In this document: in pieces, positions 1-8,841 of the stretch
Layout: each line of letters starts with the position of its first letter
How positions within the stretch are numbered: position 1 is the first letter of the stretch
Source: a virus
Reading direction: 5' to 3' (one strand)
IMG/VR virus record: IMGVR_UViG_3300043436_001510
Span: 1-24,165 of that record
Length of the DNA: 24,165 nucleotides
Position numbers and translations under genes: made by a program
Notes under the pieces: model-generated
Database searches by the model: none
The model's input: only the letters and a program-made list of their open reading frames with translations
Told to the model about the DNA's origin: nothing

Positions 1-871
1 TTTTAATTTGAGCTTTTATTTGCTCTGCTTTCATTTCTTCCGGTCTTTTATACTTGAATAACCCCTCAACCGAGAAGCCTTTGAAATCTCCGTTCTTAAT
101 AGATGCCCATACTTCTGGATTATCTACCTTAAAACTACCAAACCAACTACCCTCTGGTGCATCTTCAAATCCAACCATTGGTTGTATGCCTCTTTTCTTT
201 GAAGTAATAAAGCTCTCAAATAAAGTAACGCCATCAACGATTTGAGTAGGATCGTGCATTAAGTTTACGTTTGCTTGATATCCCTTTTGGAAGTACTTTT
301 GTACTATCTTTTGAATAGTAGCTGCATTGAATACCACATAATACTCTCCGTTTGCATCAAATCTGTATATTGGAGTATCGCTTAACATTAAAGGACCAGA
401 AACGATTTGCTCATCTTCATTGATTGAGAATTTCATTTTTTGAACGCTTGTTAGTTTATTTTCAGCCCAAGTTAAAGCAGCTTCGCCACCCCAAGCATCA
501 TACATTAATTTACCACAACCATCTTCGTAGCTTTTAGAGCTTTCTAAATCTACTTTGTGTCTGCTTAAATAAGAGTACATTCTTTGTATAGTATCTAAAC
601 TTATTGGCTCTCCACTTGATAATTGATTAGCTCTTGTTTTACCTACTTGAGTGCCACAAGTCCCCCAACCATTTTCTTCAGCCCAATCTAAAGCCTTTTG
701 AGCAGTATTCTTTACGCTCTCCGGATAGTCGCTAAATGAGTCAGCAAACTTTAAGAAATTCTTTTGAATTGCAGGTTTATCAACGAGTGCGATAAAGTCC
801 ACCTCACTATCATCGTTGAAGTCGGAGCTGATATCCAGGTAATAGAATGGAATGTTTGAGTCATATTTCAT
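1..871 (-). CDS. XkdF-like prohead protease with inserted domain (3' end outside window)
   Basis: Read from ATG at 871; 290 codons are visible and the frame is still open at the window edge. The N-terminus (residues about 10-35, ending VDFIALVDKPAI) and the segment from residue 146 onward (SGPLMLSDTPIYR, then GEYYVVF, NVNLMHDPT, KGFSVEGLF) are the pattern of XkdF-type phage serine proteases, which mature the prohead by cutting scaffold and capsid N-termini. His206 in the LMHD motif and Ser267 in FSVEG are the likely catalytic pair. Between these parts lies an insert at about residues 48-140 containing CGTQVGKTRANQL and DAWGGEAALTWAENKL, which resembles a separate domain seen in other phage head proteins. 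The gene follows the tape measure after a 20-bp gap; capsid and portal genes presumably lie past the edge. The family call is from motif recognition, without a database search. Confidence 0.82.
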   Translation of the reverse strand, partial: MKYDSNIPFYYLDISSDFNDDSEVDFIALVDKPAIQKNFLKFADSFSDYPESVKNTAQKALDWAEENGWGTCGTQVGKTRANQLSSGEPISLDTIQRMYSYLSRHKVDLESSKSYEDGCGKLMYDAWGGEAALTWAENKLTSVQKMKFSINEDEQIVSGPLMLSDTPIYRFDANGEYYVVFNAATIQKIVQKYFQKGYQANVNLMHDPTQIVDGVTLFESFITSKKRGIQPMVGFEDAPEGSWFGSFKVDNPEVWASIKNGDFKGFSVEGLFKYKRPEEMKAEQIKAQIK

Positions 872-891
872 ATTAATAAATAGTTTAAATG

Positions 892-2547
892 TTATTTAAA
901 GCGACTTGAATTAAGTATTCTTGTTACTCTATTTTGTGAATTTGTTACATCGCTCTCTAAAACGTATGCTTTTATAGCTTGATTTCCGAGTGCGTTTATT
1001 GTGCCTTGATTTAATTGAGTTACTGTATTTTGCATAGGAGCTGGACTTACCGGAGCTGCACCAAAACTACCAGTTGGCATATTTACACCTCCAGCACTAC
1101 TTGCTCCAGGAGTTTTTACGTCTCTAATTTTTTGTACTGATTTATAACCAGCATATAAAGCTATACCTGCATTAATAGGAGCTAAAGCTGGTCCGACAAC
1201 TGGAATACCTACTGTACTTTCATAAGCCTTTTGAGCTGATAAGATAGCAGATATAATAGCACTTGAAATAGCCAATGCTTTTTGAGTATCACTTCCTTCA
1301 TCTGCTAATTGACTTGCAGTAGCTAAACTTTGCGAAATAGCATCAAGAGCTATAATAGCTGACTCCATTTTAGCACGAGCTAATAACCTTTCCGAGTCTG
1401 CAACTTGAGTATTTAAAACAATGTTTTGTTTTTTTAGTTTGCTAACATCTTTATAACTATTTTGCTCTTCTGTAGATGCAATTTGAGTTATTGACTTCAT
1501 TTCAGTTAACTCAATCTTGCTATCCTCAAATTCTTTCTTTCTTTTTTCTGCTGCCTCTTTAGCTTGTCTGGCTGACTCTTGCCTTCTCTTTCTTTCTGCT
1601 GCTTGATATTCGTAATTAGCAACTATACCCTCAGCATTTGACTTATTTATAGTATTTAAAGCCTCTTTTGCACCTTGTTGGTCTATTTTTTTAATATCGT
1701 TATAATATCTAATTTGAGCTTCTGTTTTTCTTCTTCTATAACTTTGCTCAATTTCAAATATTTCTTTCTCACTTGCTCCCCTTGCTTTAGCTTTAGCTAT
1801 ATCTATTGATTTTTGATTTTCTAAAGATTGAGTTAGTTGGTCAAGCTCGTATTTGCTACCATCTTTAATTGTTTTATTAAACTCTTTTTGTCTTTCGGTT
1901 GCTTCTTTAGTAGCATTTGACAATTGGTCAAAATAAGAAACTGCTTGTCCTAAAGCAACTACAAGCAAACCTATACCAGTTGCAGCAATAGCTCCTTTTA
2001 GAACATTAAATGCTACGCTTGTAGTTTCTACCTCAATACCAAACAGTCGCATTGTAACTGCTGCAGCCTTTGTCGCTAATTCATTTGCCTTAATTACAAT
2101 GGTGCTATTTTGAATAACAGATATTAAGTTTTTAAAGCCTTGAATACCAGTATCTAAAAATGTATTTAAACCCTCACTTAAAGCTAAAGCACCTTGTACT
2201 TTTACTAAAGTTTGTTGCAAATCCTCACTCTCAATTCCAAAAGTAGCCATTGCCCCTTGTACTGCTGCAAACCCACCGGCTACACCTTGCAAAGATTGAC
2301 TAAAAGCTCTAAATTTAGCATCTGGATTAAAAGCATCTGCCATACTTTTAGCATCTCCAATTCTATCTCTTAACTCGGCTACTCGTTTCGCTGCATTAAC
2401 TGCTTCTTGTGATCCTTCTCCAAATTTGGCTGCTAAAGATACCAAATCATTTGTAGCATCTCTTAATTGCTTCTTAATACTACCAACTGACTCAACTGCT
2501 TGAGATGAGTCAATTACTATCTTTGTGCCTACTATATTATCTGCCAT
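892..2547 (-). CDS. Tail tape measure protein
   Basis: 551 residues, alanine- and glutamine-rich and mostly helical. Hydrophobic stretches occur at about residues 180-202 and 423-470, and long charged coiled-coil segments at about 210-400, with a Gly/Pro/Ser-rich tail from 478 and a conserved-looking end (AYVLESDVTNSQNRVTRIL). This alternation of coiled coil and membrane-type helices is typical of tape measure proteins, which set tail length and help DNA cross the envelope. By the usual rule of about 1.5 angstrom per residue it would specify a tail near 80 nm, short for a siphovirus (inference). It starts one base after the stop of the 713-residue structural gene and is followed by the protease gene, consistent with one late operon. 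Confidence 0.85.
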   Translation of the reverse strand: MADNIVGTKIVIDSSQAVESVGSIKKQLRDATNDLVSLAAKFGEGSQEAVNAAKRVAELRDRIGDAKSMADAFNPDAKFRAFSQSLQGVAGGFAAVQGAMATFGIESEDLQQTLVKVQGALALSEGLNTFLDTGIQGFKNLISVIQNSTIVIKANELATKAAAVTMRLFGIEVETTSVAFNVLKGAIAATGIGLLVVALGQAVSYFDQLSNATKEATERQKEFNKTIKDGSKYELDQLTQSLENQKSIDIAKAKARGASEKEIFEIEQSYRRRKTEAQIRYYNDIKKIDQQGAKEALNTINKSNAEGIVANYEYQAAERKRRQESARQAKEAAEKRKKEFEDSKIELTEMKSITQIASTEEQNSYKDVSKLKKQNIVLNTQVADSERLLARAKMESAIIALDAISQSLATASQLADEGSDTQKALAISSAIISAILSAQKAYESTVGIPVVGPALAPINAGIALYAGYKSVQKIRDVKTPGASSAGGVNMPTGSFGAAPVSPAPMQNTVTQLNQGTINALGNQAIKAYVLESDVTNSQNRVTRILNSSRFK

Positions 2548-2548
2548 T

Positions 2549-4690
2549 TTAATAAATTGTGTCTATTACTTTTAATAATTCTACTTTCGTAGGTTTCTCG
2601 CTTAATGGATCATAACCCTCAACTTTGTTTATTCTCCACATCGTTCCATCTATAAGTATGTTTTTTGCAAAATCTAATGTTCTTATATCCATGCTCGTTA
2701 AATGAAATTGAGCAGTCAAGATTGTACTATTAGGATTTGTTATCTCTGCAAAGTATTGACTCCAGAATGAATTGAATAATCCATAATTAACTGTAGTGCC
2801 GGTAATCGTGTAGTAAATCTCTTTTGGAGATGCCCAACCTAAAGATTGAAAGTAAGTGCCATTATCTGGAACAGTCGGATGCTCCCACATACCAGAATAA
2901 GGAAATTGAGTTATGTTTGTTTGAATATTACCTCCACTTGTATTCTTAATATCCCAGTTAGCTACAGTTAGCATTTTCGTTTGTAGAATACGGATGTTGC
3001 TTGAAGTAATACTCTCATCTGCAAAGTTACCCTCTTTATATAAAGCCGGTACTATTTTAGGCTGATTATTTGGTGCATAGTTTACAGTAGATGCAAATAT
3101 AACCTCTAAATCATCTTTGTCTTTAGCATATTCGTATTCGCTATCATAGCTGAAGTCCATATACCCTTCATTAAACTTCTCTTTGTAAGTTTTATTATAA
3201 TAAGCATCATCTTGCTTAAATTTAAAATTAAATACCCTTGCATTCAATTCGCCCATAGGTTTTAACCTAATCTCTTGACTTCTATCAAGTTTATCACTCC
3301 AATCTAAATTCTCATTTAAGTAGAAATCTATATATGGTGTGATTATCAGTTTTTTAGCTATATTCTTATCTTCAACCACATAAAGATTAAACATTTTAAG
3401 GATTGAAGTAAAGAAGTCCGTTATCTTGATGTTTTGTGGTACTGCATAACGCATTTGAATAGTATCATTAATTACTGCTGGACTTAATACCTTAACCGGA
3501 GCATCAATTGTCCAAGTATTAATATAAACATCTAAACCTACACTAAAAGTACCACCACCGGCTGGAGTGTATAAAATATTAACTTTAAATATATCATTTA
3601 CTGCTATTGATGCAGTTGTAGATATGTTTTTAAGGTATCTAAAATTAAAACCTGGCCCAGTAGGGAAGCCACTTGTATTAAAACTATCTAAAGTTTGAAA
3701 AAATGCACCATTCTTCCATAATTCAAATGAATAAGTACCTGGCCCAAGAGAAAAACGCATATCAAAACCGAAGTTAAAATTGATATTTGTCAATGCACTT
3801 ATACCAACATATTGATATTGCCCACTTCCTATTGAATTGAAATCCCTAAAACTACCACTTGTCCATAGTAAAGTATAAGGAGATGCGTTAAATGTAGTAC
3901 TATAATTACTCCCTAAATCTAATAAGTTAGTAACTTGTATTTTTAATCTGTCATCGTTATTAGGAACTATTAGCCTTTTAAAAAATGCAGTATCAAAAAA
4001 ATCACATTCGTAAGTATATCCACTTAAATTGAATATCCTTTGTATGTATTCCCTTACATAAACTGCCGGTCTTAATGCTTGTTCGTAAAAATGGTTTCTT
4101 GCAGAAGTTTCAGCTACCTTGCCATAGTCAATCAATGGATAGAAATACCCAACACCTGGATTTGAATTTCTGTTATTCCAAGATGCCACCATATTTGCAT
4201 AGGTATAAGTATGGTTTAAATCTGTAAAGTCAATATTTTCTAATAAGCTAACACCATTTGATATATTTGAAATACTATCGGTTGTGCCTTTGCTTAATTC
4301 AAAATAAAACCCACCTAATTCGCCAAATACTGCACATTCGTACTCTACATGATTAGCATACTTGACAACCTCCATAACCCTTAATTTACCCTTAAAGATT
4401 TGGATATTGTCTACTAATATAACACAGTTACTACCATTAGCAGCTATGTAATTCTCATTAACATTAGGTGCAAATTGGTTTACATTCTCAATAGCTATAA
4501 ATCTTCCAAGCTCGGAGATATGGTTGAATATTTTGTTATTCTTTTGAGTACCTTGAATTACTATTGTCTTTGAATAGCTCGTATTTTTACTACCGAAGTC
4601 CTTTACATCATCTATAACATAGCTAATCTCACAAGCTATGTCATCTGTTAAATCTAATTCAAAACCCTCTACAAATATTTGTGTTCTCAT
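2549..4690 (-). CDS. Large tail/baseplate structural protein
   Basis: 713 residues with high Asn, Tyr, Phe and Thr content and no signal peptide or membrane segment, as expected of a virion protein. The N-terminus (residues about 24-65) contains KNTSYSKTIVIQGTQKNNKIF. The C-terminus has LDFAKNILIDGTMWRINKVE followed by a short strand-rich end (TKVELLKV). Similar N- and C-terminal blocks occur in large tail-associated proteins of Bacteroidota phages, but I cannot assign it to a named tail component such as distal tail protein or hub. It overlaps the upstream 392-residue gene by one base (ATG inside TAATG) and is followed immediately by the tape measure. Its size and place fit a tail tip or baseplate part; that role is inferred. 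Confidence 0.7.
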   Translation of the reverse strand: MRTQIFVEGFELDLTDDIACEISYVIDDVKDFGSKNTSYSKTIVIQGTQKNNKIFNHISELGRFIAIENVNQFAPNVNENYIAANGSNCVILVDNIQIFKGKLRVMEVVKYANHVEYECAVFGELGGFYFELSKGTTDSISNISNGVSLLENIDFTDLNHTYTYANMVASWNNRNSNPGVGYFYPLIDYGKVAETSARNHFYEQALRPAVYVREYIQRIFNLSGYTYECDFFDTAFFKRLIVPNNDDRLKIQVTNLLDLGSNYSTTFNASPYTLLWTSGSFRDFNSIGSGQYQYVGISALTNINFNFGFDMRFSLGPGTYSFELWKNGAFFQTLDSFNTSGFPTGPGFNFRYLKNISTTASIAVNDIFKVNILYTPAGGGTFSVGLDVYINTWTIDAPVKVLSPAVINDTIQMRYAVPQNIKITDFFTSILKMFNLYVVEDKNIAKKLIITPYIDFYLNENLDWSDKLDRSQEIRLKPMGELNARVFNFKFKQDDAYYNKTYKEKFNEGYMDFSYDSEYEYAKDKDDLEVIFASTVNYAPNNQPKIVPALYKEGNFADESITSSNIRILQTKMLTVANWDIKNTSGGNIQTNITQFPYSGMWEHPTVPDNGTYFQSLGWASPKEIYYTITGTTVNYGLFNSFWSQYFAEITNPNSTILTAQFHLTSMDIRTLDFAKNILIDGTMWRINKVEGYDPLSEKPTKVELLKVIDTIY

Positions 4691-5868
4691 TATCGTAATT
4701 GTGTGGATTGTGTGCCTAATAGAATGTCTATCTCTAAATTAAATATTTTATCTGCTCCTCTTTTCTTTTCTGCCCAATCGCTTGTTTCTATCGTTACCGG
4801 TATCATTAAAGCATTATTGTCTATTTGAGCAAATACTTGTGGAGAAGCTAACAATTCTCTTAACCATAAGAAATCAGTTTCGCTAACATAGTCGCTTACT
4901 AATTTAATCTTATGAGTCATTGTATTTGAGTAGTTAGTTTTAACCTCGCCTAAAGTGTTATTATAAACTCTATTTATGTTTACTCCAATATCAAAAGCAC
5001 TTGTTGTGTAGGTTGTAATTAACCCTAACTTATTAATTGATTGTCTCTCTATGTTTGTATTAACACGATTAACCCCAGAAAATAAGAAGCTCTCAAAACC
5101 ACCCATTGCGTTAAGGAAGTGCAACATTACCGGATTGTTCTTTGTGCAGTTAAAGTTTATACTTATCGTAGTGTCATTAAGCACATTGTGTAATGGATCG
5201 CCATCAATATCAAAATATAAACTGTTAGTATCACCAAATAAAATATCATAGGTCAATTTAGCATTATATACTCCTATTGCATTCAAAGAGTCAGCAAATG
5301 AATAAGTCGCTGGACTTGCTAAAGTCCCAAAATTAACTGTACCTCCAACATAGGTTTGCGATTTGAATATAGGAATATAAACCGAGTAATTCCCATAAGA
5401 ATTAATTGTTCTATATCTATTTGTACTTAAATACAAAGGTAATGCTCCACCATAAGAAACTAAACCTAAATCCGGCAGTAAACTATCGTTTAAGAATGAT
5501 GGATAACCATACCAAGCATAACTCGTTTCAGTAGCTACATTGGTTGTAATTACTCCACTTGTATTCTCCGTTCCGTATTTAACTTGGTATTCTATATAAG
5601 GAAAGTATGCAGAGCTTATATTAGCTTGAATATAGTTTTTTATTATAGGAGCTACATCAAGATAAGCATGATAAGTAGCACCAAAAGTTATGGCTTTAAA
5701 TTCTCTTAAAACCATTACTCCGTTAATATATACATCAAATATATAACGATTATAAGCATAACTTGGAGTAGTTATAGGTTGATTTTCTCCGAATGCGTGA
5801 ATGACTGGTCTGCATATTGACCTCATTTGATTTCTGGCATAATTGCCTTGTAAAATTGCAAGTCCCAT
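4690..5868 (-). CDS. Putative tail-associated structural protein
   Basis: 392 residues, rich in Tyr, Asn, Ser and Thr with alternating hydrophobic residues, suggesting a mainly beta protein. No signal peptide, catalytic motif or membrane segment is seen. The end of the chain (TIETSDWAEKKRGADKIFNL) resembles the end of proteins found beside tape measure genes in related phages. The start ATG at 5868 overlaps the stop of the upstream gene by one base, and its own stop overlaps the start of the 713-residue gene by one base. It therefore belongs to the tail operon. Whether it is a tail tube, distal tail or receptor-binding part cannot be told from the sequence. Confidence 0.65.
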   Translation of the reverse strand: MGLAILQGNYARNQMRSICRPVIHAFGENQPITTPSYAYNRYIFDVYINGVMVLREFKAITFGATYHAYLDVAPIIKNYIQANISSAYFPYIEYQVKYGTENTSGVITTNVATETSYAWYGYPSFLNDSLLPDLGLVSYGGALPLYLSTNRYRTINSYGNYSVYIPIFKSQTYVGGTVNFGTLASPATYSFADSLNAIGVYNAKLTYDILFGDTNSLYFDIDGDPLHNVLNDTTISINFNCTKNNPVMLHFLNAMGGFESFLFSGVNRVNTNIERQSINKLGLITTYTTSAFDIGVNINRVYNNTLGEVKTNYSNTMTHKIKLVSDYVSETDFLWLRELLASPQVFAQIDNNALMIPVTIETSDWAEKKRGADKIFNLEIDILLGTQSTQLR

Positions 5869-6536
5869 TATTTATTATTTTCCCATGAATTTTTAATTGC
5901 TACTTGTACTTCAAAGCCTACTGCTTCAGATAAGTCCTTTTGGAACTCTGCCGAATTAAATAGTTTTAAAGCATTGTCAAAATAGTTTGTTGGTTGAATA
6001 CCTTTCTTTTTTATACTTCTTGCAAATGCAGTAGCTAAACTTCTTAATTTGGTTGTTTGGCTTACTGTACTCCTTATTGATTTTCTTTTCTTTTCTAAAC
6101 CAGATATTGTGTACTTATCACTTGGTCTAATATTATGCCTTGTAATCCAACCTTGCATTGCATCTATCATTTTTTTAGATGCCCCTTTAGTTTTGAATTT
6201 ATAAGGACTTCCACTTAAAGTTTTACCAACTCCAGCAACCCCTTGATTGACAAAGTCCCAATATTCTGCAGCTTTACTTCCGGCTTCATAACCAAGAGTA
6301 AGCACAAATGACTTACCCATATACCCAACCTCAAACTGCACATCCATTAAAGCTCCGGTATCAATCTTCTGCTTTGATCTTAAGTTTCTTTGAGCTGCAG
6401 TTATAAACTTACCAGCATATTCAGCTAACAACTTCTCAACTTCTGCCATCTTACCAGTTTCGGTAAAATCTGCCCTACTACTTCCAAAGGAAGATAGTGA
6501 CTGCAAATTTGCTTTTTGTGAAGATGCTATACTCAT
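5868..6536 (-). CDS. HK97 gp10-like tail completion / neck protein
   Basis: 222 residues, basic. The order of features fits the HK97 gp10 family of minor head-tail connector proteins: an N-terminal helix that pairs with AAQRNLRSKQKIDTGALMD, then a strand region, then AAEYWDFVNQGVAGVGKTL, and a C-terminal block with a basic helix (AFARSIKKKGIQPTNYFDNAL). The tract IDTGAL near residue 60 and the Gly-rich stretch near 95-110 match the usual family layout. It overlaps the tail chaperone long frame by four bases upstream and the 392-residue gene by one base downstream. Likely role: joining or terminating the tail at the head-proximal end. The family call rests on motif order only. Confidence 0.6.
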   Translation of the reverse strand: MSIASSQKANLQSLSSFGSSRADFTETGKMAEVEKLLAEYAGKFITAAQRNLRSKQKIDTGALMDVQFEVGYMGKSFVLTLGYEAGSKAAEYWDFVNQGVAGVGKTLSGSPYKFKTKGASKKMIDAMQGWITRHNIRPSDKYTISGLEKKRKSIRSTVSQTTKLRSLATAFARSIKKKGIQPTNYFDNALKLFNSAEFQKDLSEAVGFEVQVAIKNSWENNK

Positions 6537-6805
6537 TTTAAGTTTTTAATCTGTTGTTGCTCGTAATCTTGTTTCGCTTTCAAATATGCTAAATCATTTA
6601 AGAATTGAATTACCGGCATATCATATACCTCATCTAATTTTACTCTTTCGTGTTCGGCAACAATTGCTGCTTGATAGATCCAGCCATAAGTGTCCATAAA
6701 TCGTTTACCACTTTCTCGGACTCGGATTGGCTCATCTTCGCTGCTTTCAATAGGCTCTCCAAATAACCCTTTGAATTGTCCATCCAGTTTAGATATACTT
6801 TGCAA
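6533..6805 (-). CDS. -1 frame extension of the tail assembly chaperone (gpT-like part)
   Basis: This frame has no ATG of its own: the first possible start is a TTG inside the T run at 6805, with no plausible initiation signal. It is best read as the C-terminal 90 residues of a fusion made by -1 frameshifting, giving 160 + 90 = 250 residues. The peptide looks genuine: DTYGWIYQAAIVAEHERVKLDE, split here as DTYGWIYQAA and EHERVKLDE, then MPVIQFLNDLAYLKAKQDYE. It shares 166 bases with the unshifted frame, so that stretch is read in two frames. Its stop overlaps the start of the next gene by four bases. In lambda the equivalent gpT part recruits tail tube subunits; the same job is inferred here. 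Confidence 0.72.
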   Translation of the reverse strand: MQSISKLDGQFKGLFGEPIESSEDEPIRVRESGKRFMDTYGWIYQAAIVAEHERVKLDEVYDMPVIQFLNDLAYLKAKQDYEQQQIKNLK

Positions 6806-7284
6806 AAAAAAACAACCATTCCGTAAACCTCTACGATTGATGCACTCAACAAATCTTCTGCATATATATCGTGGTCTTGGTCTTGATATTTCAAATCCCT
6901 ATACCCAAGCCAACTCTTTTTTTGTGGCATTACCATTGAAGCTGCAATCCTATGTAAGTTCTGTACTACATCTCTTTGGAAGTATTTAGTTGTTATATAT
7001 CTACCAGTCCCACCTACTCTTATTTCTCTTATATCTGGAATAAAACGATAAACATTGCCATTTGCTTTGATATATTTACAAGTTTTGCTCGGTAATTGCT
7101 CTTTGTAGATAAATTCAATCTCCTTGCATTTCTTGTTAAATTCAGTCATAGGCAAAGCGTCTACTTGCTTTTCAGTTAAGTTAAATAGAATTGCCACTAC
7201 CTTAATGATAGCTTCAAAGTTGTCATCTGTTTTTAACTGCTCCAGTTGTTGAAATTGGTAAACAGTTACATCATTCCAAGTCAT
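6640..7284 (-). CDS. Tail assembly chaperone, short (unshifted) product
   Basis: 214 residues from ATG at 7284 (MTWNDVTVYQFQQLEQL). The N-terminal 150 residues have the compact helical look of phage tail assembly chaperones of the lambda gpG type, which coat the tape measure before tube growth. At codons 157-160 the frame reads GTT GTT TTT TTT and runs on for 54 more codons (CKVYLNWMDNSKGYLESLL and onward) to a stop at 6640. The second open frame, shifted by -1, begins exactly at the T run, so about one in many ribosomes would make a longer product ending at 6533. The tail module position, shortly after the large terminase and before the tape measure, supports the role. Confidence 0.75.
   Translation of the reverse strand: MTWNDVTVYQFQQLEQLKTDDNFEAIIKVVAILFNLTEKQVDALPMTEFNKKCKEIEFIYKEQLPSKTCKYIKANGNVYRFIPDIREIRVGGTGRYITTKYFQRDVVQNLHRIAASMVMPQKKSWLGYRDLKYQDQDHDIYAEDLLSASIVEVYGMVVFFCKVYLNWMDNSKGYLESLLKAAKMSQSESEKVVNDLWTLMAGSIKQQLLPNTKE
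6804..6812 (-). other. Programmed -1 frameshift slippery site (U9)
   Basis: On the coding strand the sequence is GTTG followed by nine bases of which all are T from 6812 to 6804, then GCAAAG. In the chaperone frame the heptamer T TTT TTT occupies 6811-6805. A simultaneous -1 slip of both tRNAs leaves the next codon as TTG at 6805-6803, which is the first codon of the 90-codon extension frame. I did not identify a clear stimulatory pseudoknot just downstream. Confidence 0.7.
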
Positions 7285-7322
7285 TGTAGTTTATTTTAAA
7301 TAGGTAAAAAATAGAAAGTACC

Positions 7323-8468
7323 TTACGAAAAGGAGTATTGCCCAAACCCACCTTGTAGGTAAGTAAGTGCCACATATCTTAAAGCATCAATAGCGTGGTC
7401 ATTCATTCCTATAACTTCATTCAGCATTTCGCCATTCTTTTGCTTCCACTTGTAACTTGCTAACTCTCTTAATAAATTAGTACTATCGTTTGTGATATTC
7501 ATTTTATAGCCTTTGAGCAAGTTTAAACCAGCTCTAACCGAGTCAGCTCCTTTCTTAACCCCACTTGCATTGATACCACAATTAAATAACTCTTGAATAG
7601 ATTTAGGCTCGGAGCTATCTGCTATAACCGAAGTAATGCCTTGCTCTTTTAATTTATCTGCTAACATAGGATTAGTCAATTGCCTTTCATATACAAACTC
7701 CTTAATATAAAGCTCTCCATTATATCTCCAAACCCCAACACACGCACTTGGATCATTTGTAAAACCAAAGTCCAACCCATAACCTACTAAAGTTGCATCA
7801 ATTGGTATTTCGCTGCATCTTGTATAATTCCTAAACACTAAACCCTCAATCTTACCAGTCATTCCTCTGGCATATACTTTCCACAATTCAAGATCAACCT
7901 CTTTAAGATTTTCAATTTTCTCTACTAACTTCTTATCTATGAATGGATTGTGTCTGTAGTCGGATATGATTAACTTAACATTTGGTTGCCCTAACAATTT
8001 CTCATGCACCCAAAAAGCCTCATTTGGATTGTAGTCAATATAGGTTTTAACTTTAGTACGCATGTAAAGCTCATTAAATACATCATAACGCACCCCATTT
8101 GCCTCATTGATAAATAAGTAGTCCCTTTTACCATTCTTGGCATCTTGAGCATCATCATAGCTTTTAAACTCTATTATACTTCCAGATTGAAAGGTAAATA
8201 TCCTATCCGACTTGTTATATTCTTTGACTAATTGCTTTAACTCCTCGCTTGAGCTCCAAATAGTGATGGCATCTCTTAACGCTCCGGCTTTTAAGTTAGG
8301 TATATCTTGACCGGCTACAGTTATAACCAAATTAGGCTGACTTACTGCAAAAGTAAATAGCACCTGGAGAATAGAGTAGGTTTTACCAGAAGAAGTACCC
8401 CCTTGATTAACTACAATATCCTCTTTGGAATCTAAATTAGCTTTATAAAGTACTCCAGTAGTGAACAT
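7323..8468 (-). CDS. terL: Terminase large subunit
   Basis: 381 residues. The ATPase half has a Walker A motif GGTSSGKT at 23-30 and a Walker B stretch YLFINEAN at 117-124 with the catalytic Glu at 122. The nuclease half has the three acidic clusters of the terminase RNase H-like fold: Asp233 in GLDFGFTND, Asp284 in IADSSEPKS, and Asp357/Asp361 in NDHAIDALRY. It packages DNA into the prohead and cuts concatemers. The ATG at 8468 overlaps the stop of the 46-residue gene by one base. At 381 residues it is a compact form, similar to other Terminase_3/6-type proteins from small phages. A 38-base gap separates it from the tail chaperone gene. Confidence 0.95.
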   Translation of the reverse strand: MFTTGVLYKANLDSKEDIVVNQGGTSSGKTYSILQVLFTFAVSQPNLVITVAGQDIPNLKAGALRDAITIWSSSEELKQLVKEYNKSDRIFTFQSGSIIEFKSYDDAQDAKNGKRDYLFINEANGVRYDVFNELYMRTKVKTYIDYNPNEAFWVHEKLLGQPNVKLIISDYRHNPFIDKKLVEKIENLKEVDLELWKVYARGMTGKIEGLVFRNYTRCSEIPIDATLVGYGLDFGFTNDPSACVGVWRYNGELYIKEFVYERQLTNPMLADKLKEQGITSVIADSSEPKSIQELFNCGINASGVKKGADSVRAGLNLLKGYKMNITNDSTNLLRELASYKWKQKNGEMLNEVIGMNDHAIDALRYVALTYLQGGFGQYSFS

Positions 8469-8608
8469 TATTTTAAGGTCAAATCCTTTTCAAGTAAGAA
8501 TATGGTTGTAGTATTTGTTGTGTGTATGCTGACAATATACCAACCCTCGTTTAGATAGGTATTAACTTTGTCTATATCATCTTTAATAACTCGTTGTTTC
8601 TTGTCCAT
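8468..8608 (-). CDS. Small hypothetical protein, 46 aa
   Basis: Short gene translated from ATG at 8608, with the leader AACTAACTATG that matches other starts in this phage. The product runs MDKKQRVIKDDIDKVNTYLN, then EGWYIVSIHTTN, then IFLLEKDLTLK. The pattern of a helix followed by a Gly-Trp turn and two strands ending in FLLEK is common among tiny phage proteins of unknown function. Its stop overlaps the terminase start by one base (TAATG), which supports translation of this frame. No function can be assigned. Confidence 0.7.
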   Translation of the reverse strand: MDKKQRVIKDDIDKVNTYLNEGWYIVSIHTTNTTTIFLLEKDLTLK

Positions 8609-8616
8609 AGTTAGTT

Positions 8617-8838
8617 TTAAAGTTTTTCAAGCTCTTGTTTTACTTTTTGATAATACATTACCTCAGTTAAGTATGTAAAATTATTATTTGATAAATCTAC
8701 TAATAATTTAATCATTTCATCTACTGCTATTAATGCAAATTGTTTAGCTATACCTTTTGCAGCTTTACTACTATAACAATCATCTATTAATTCATAATAA
8801 GATAACCATAATTCTATTGCTTTTTCTTTTGGTGTCAT
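8617..8838 (-). CDS. Small hypothetical protein, 73 aa
   Basis: 73 residues starting MTPKEKAIELWLSYYELIDD and containing a central stretch IAKQFALIAVDEMIKLL and an end YYQKVKQELEKL. It looks all-helical and soluble. Similar proteins with the MTPKEKA start and the ALIAVDE core are frequent between small and large terminase genes or near them in Bacteroidota phages, but none has a known function that I can name. The start is preceded by the leader AAACAAATAAACT, whose TAA is the stop codon of the upstream 56-residue gene. Confidence 0.75.
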   Translation of the reverse strand: MTPKEKAIELWLSYYELIDDCYSSKAAKGIAKQFALIAVDEMIKLLVDLSNNNFTYLTEVMYYQKVKQELEKL

Positions 8839-8841
8839 AGT

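Noticed and set aside
6803-6805. TTG at 6805 as an independent start of the 90-residue frame
   Set aside because: It lies within the T run with no initiation leader; the -1 slip explains the frame better.
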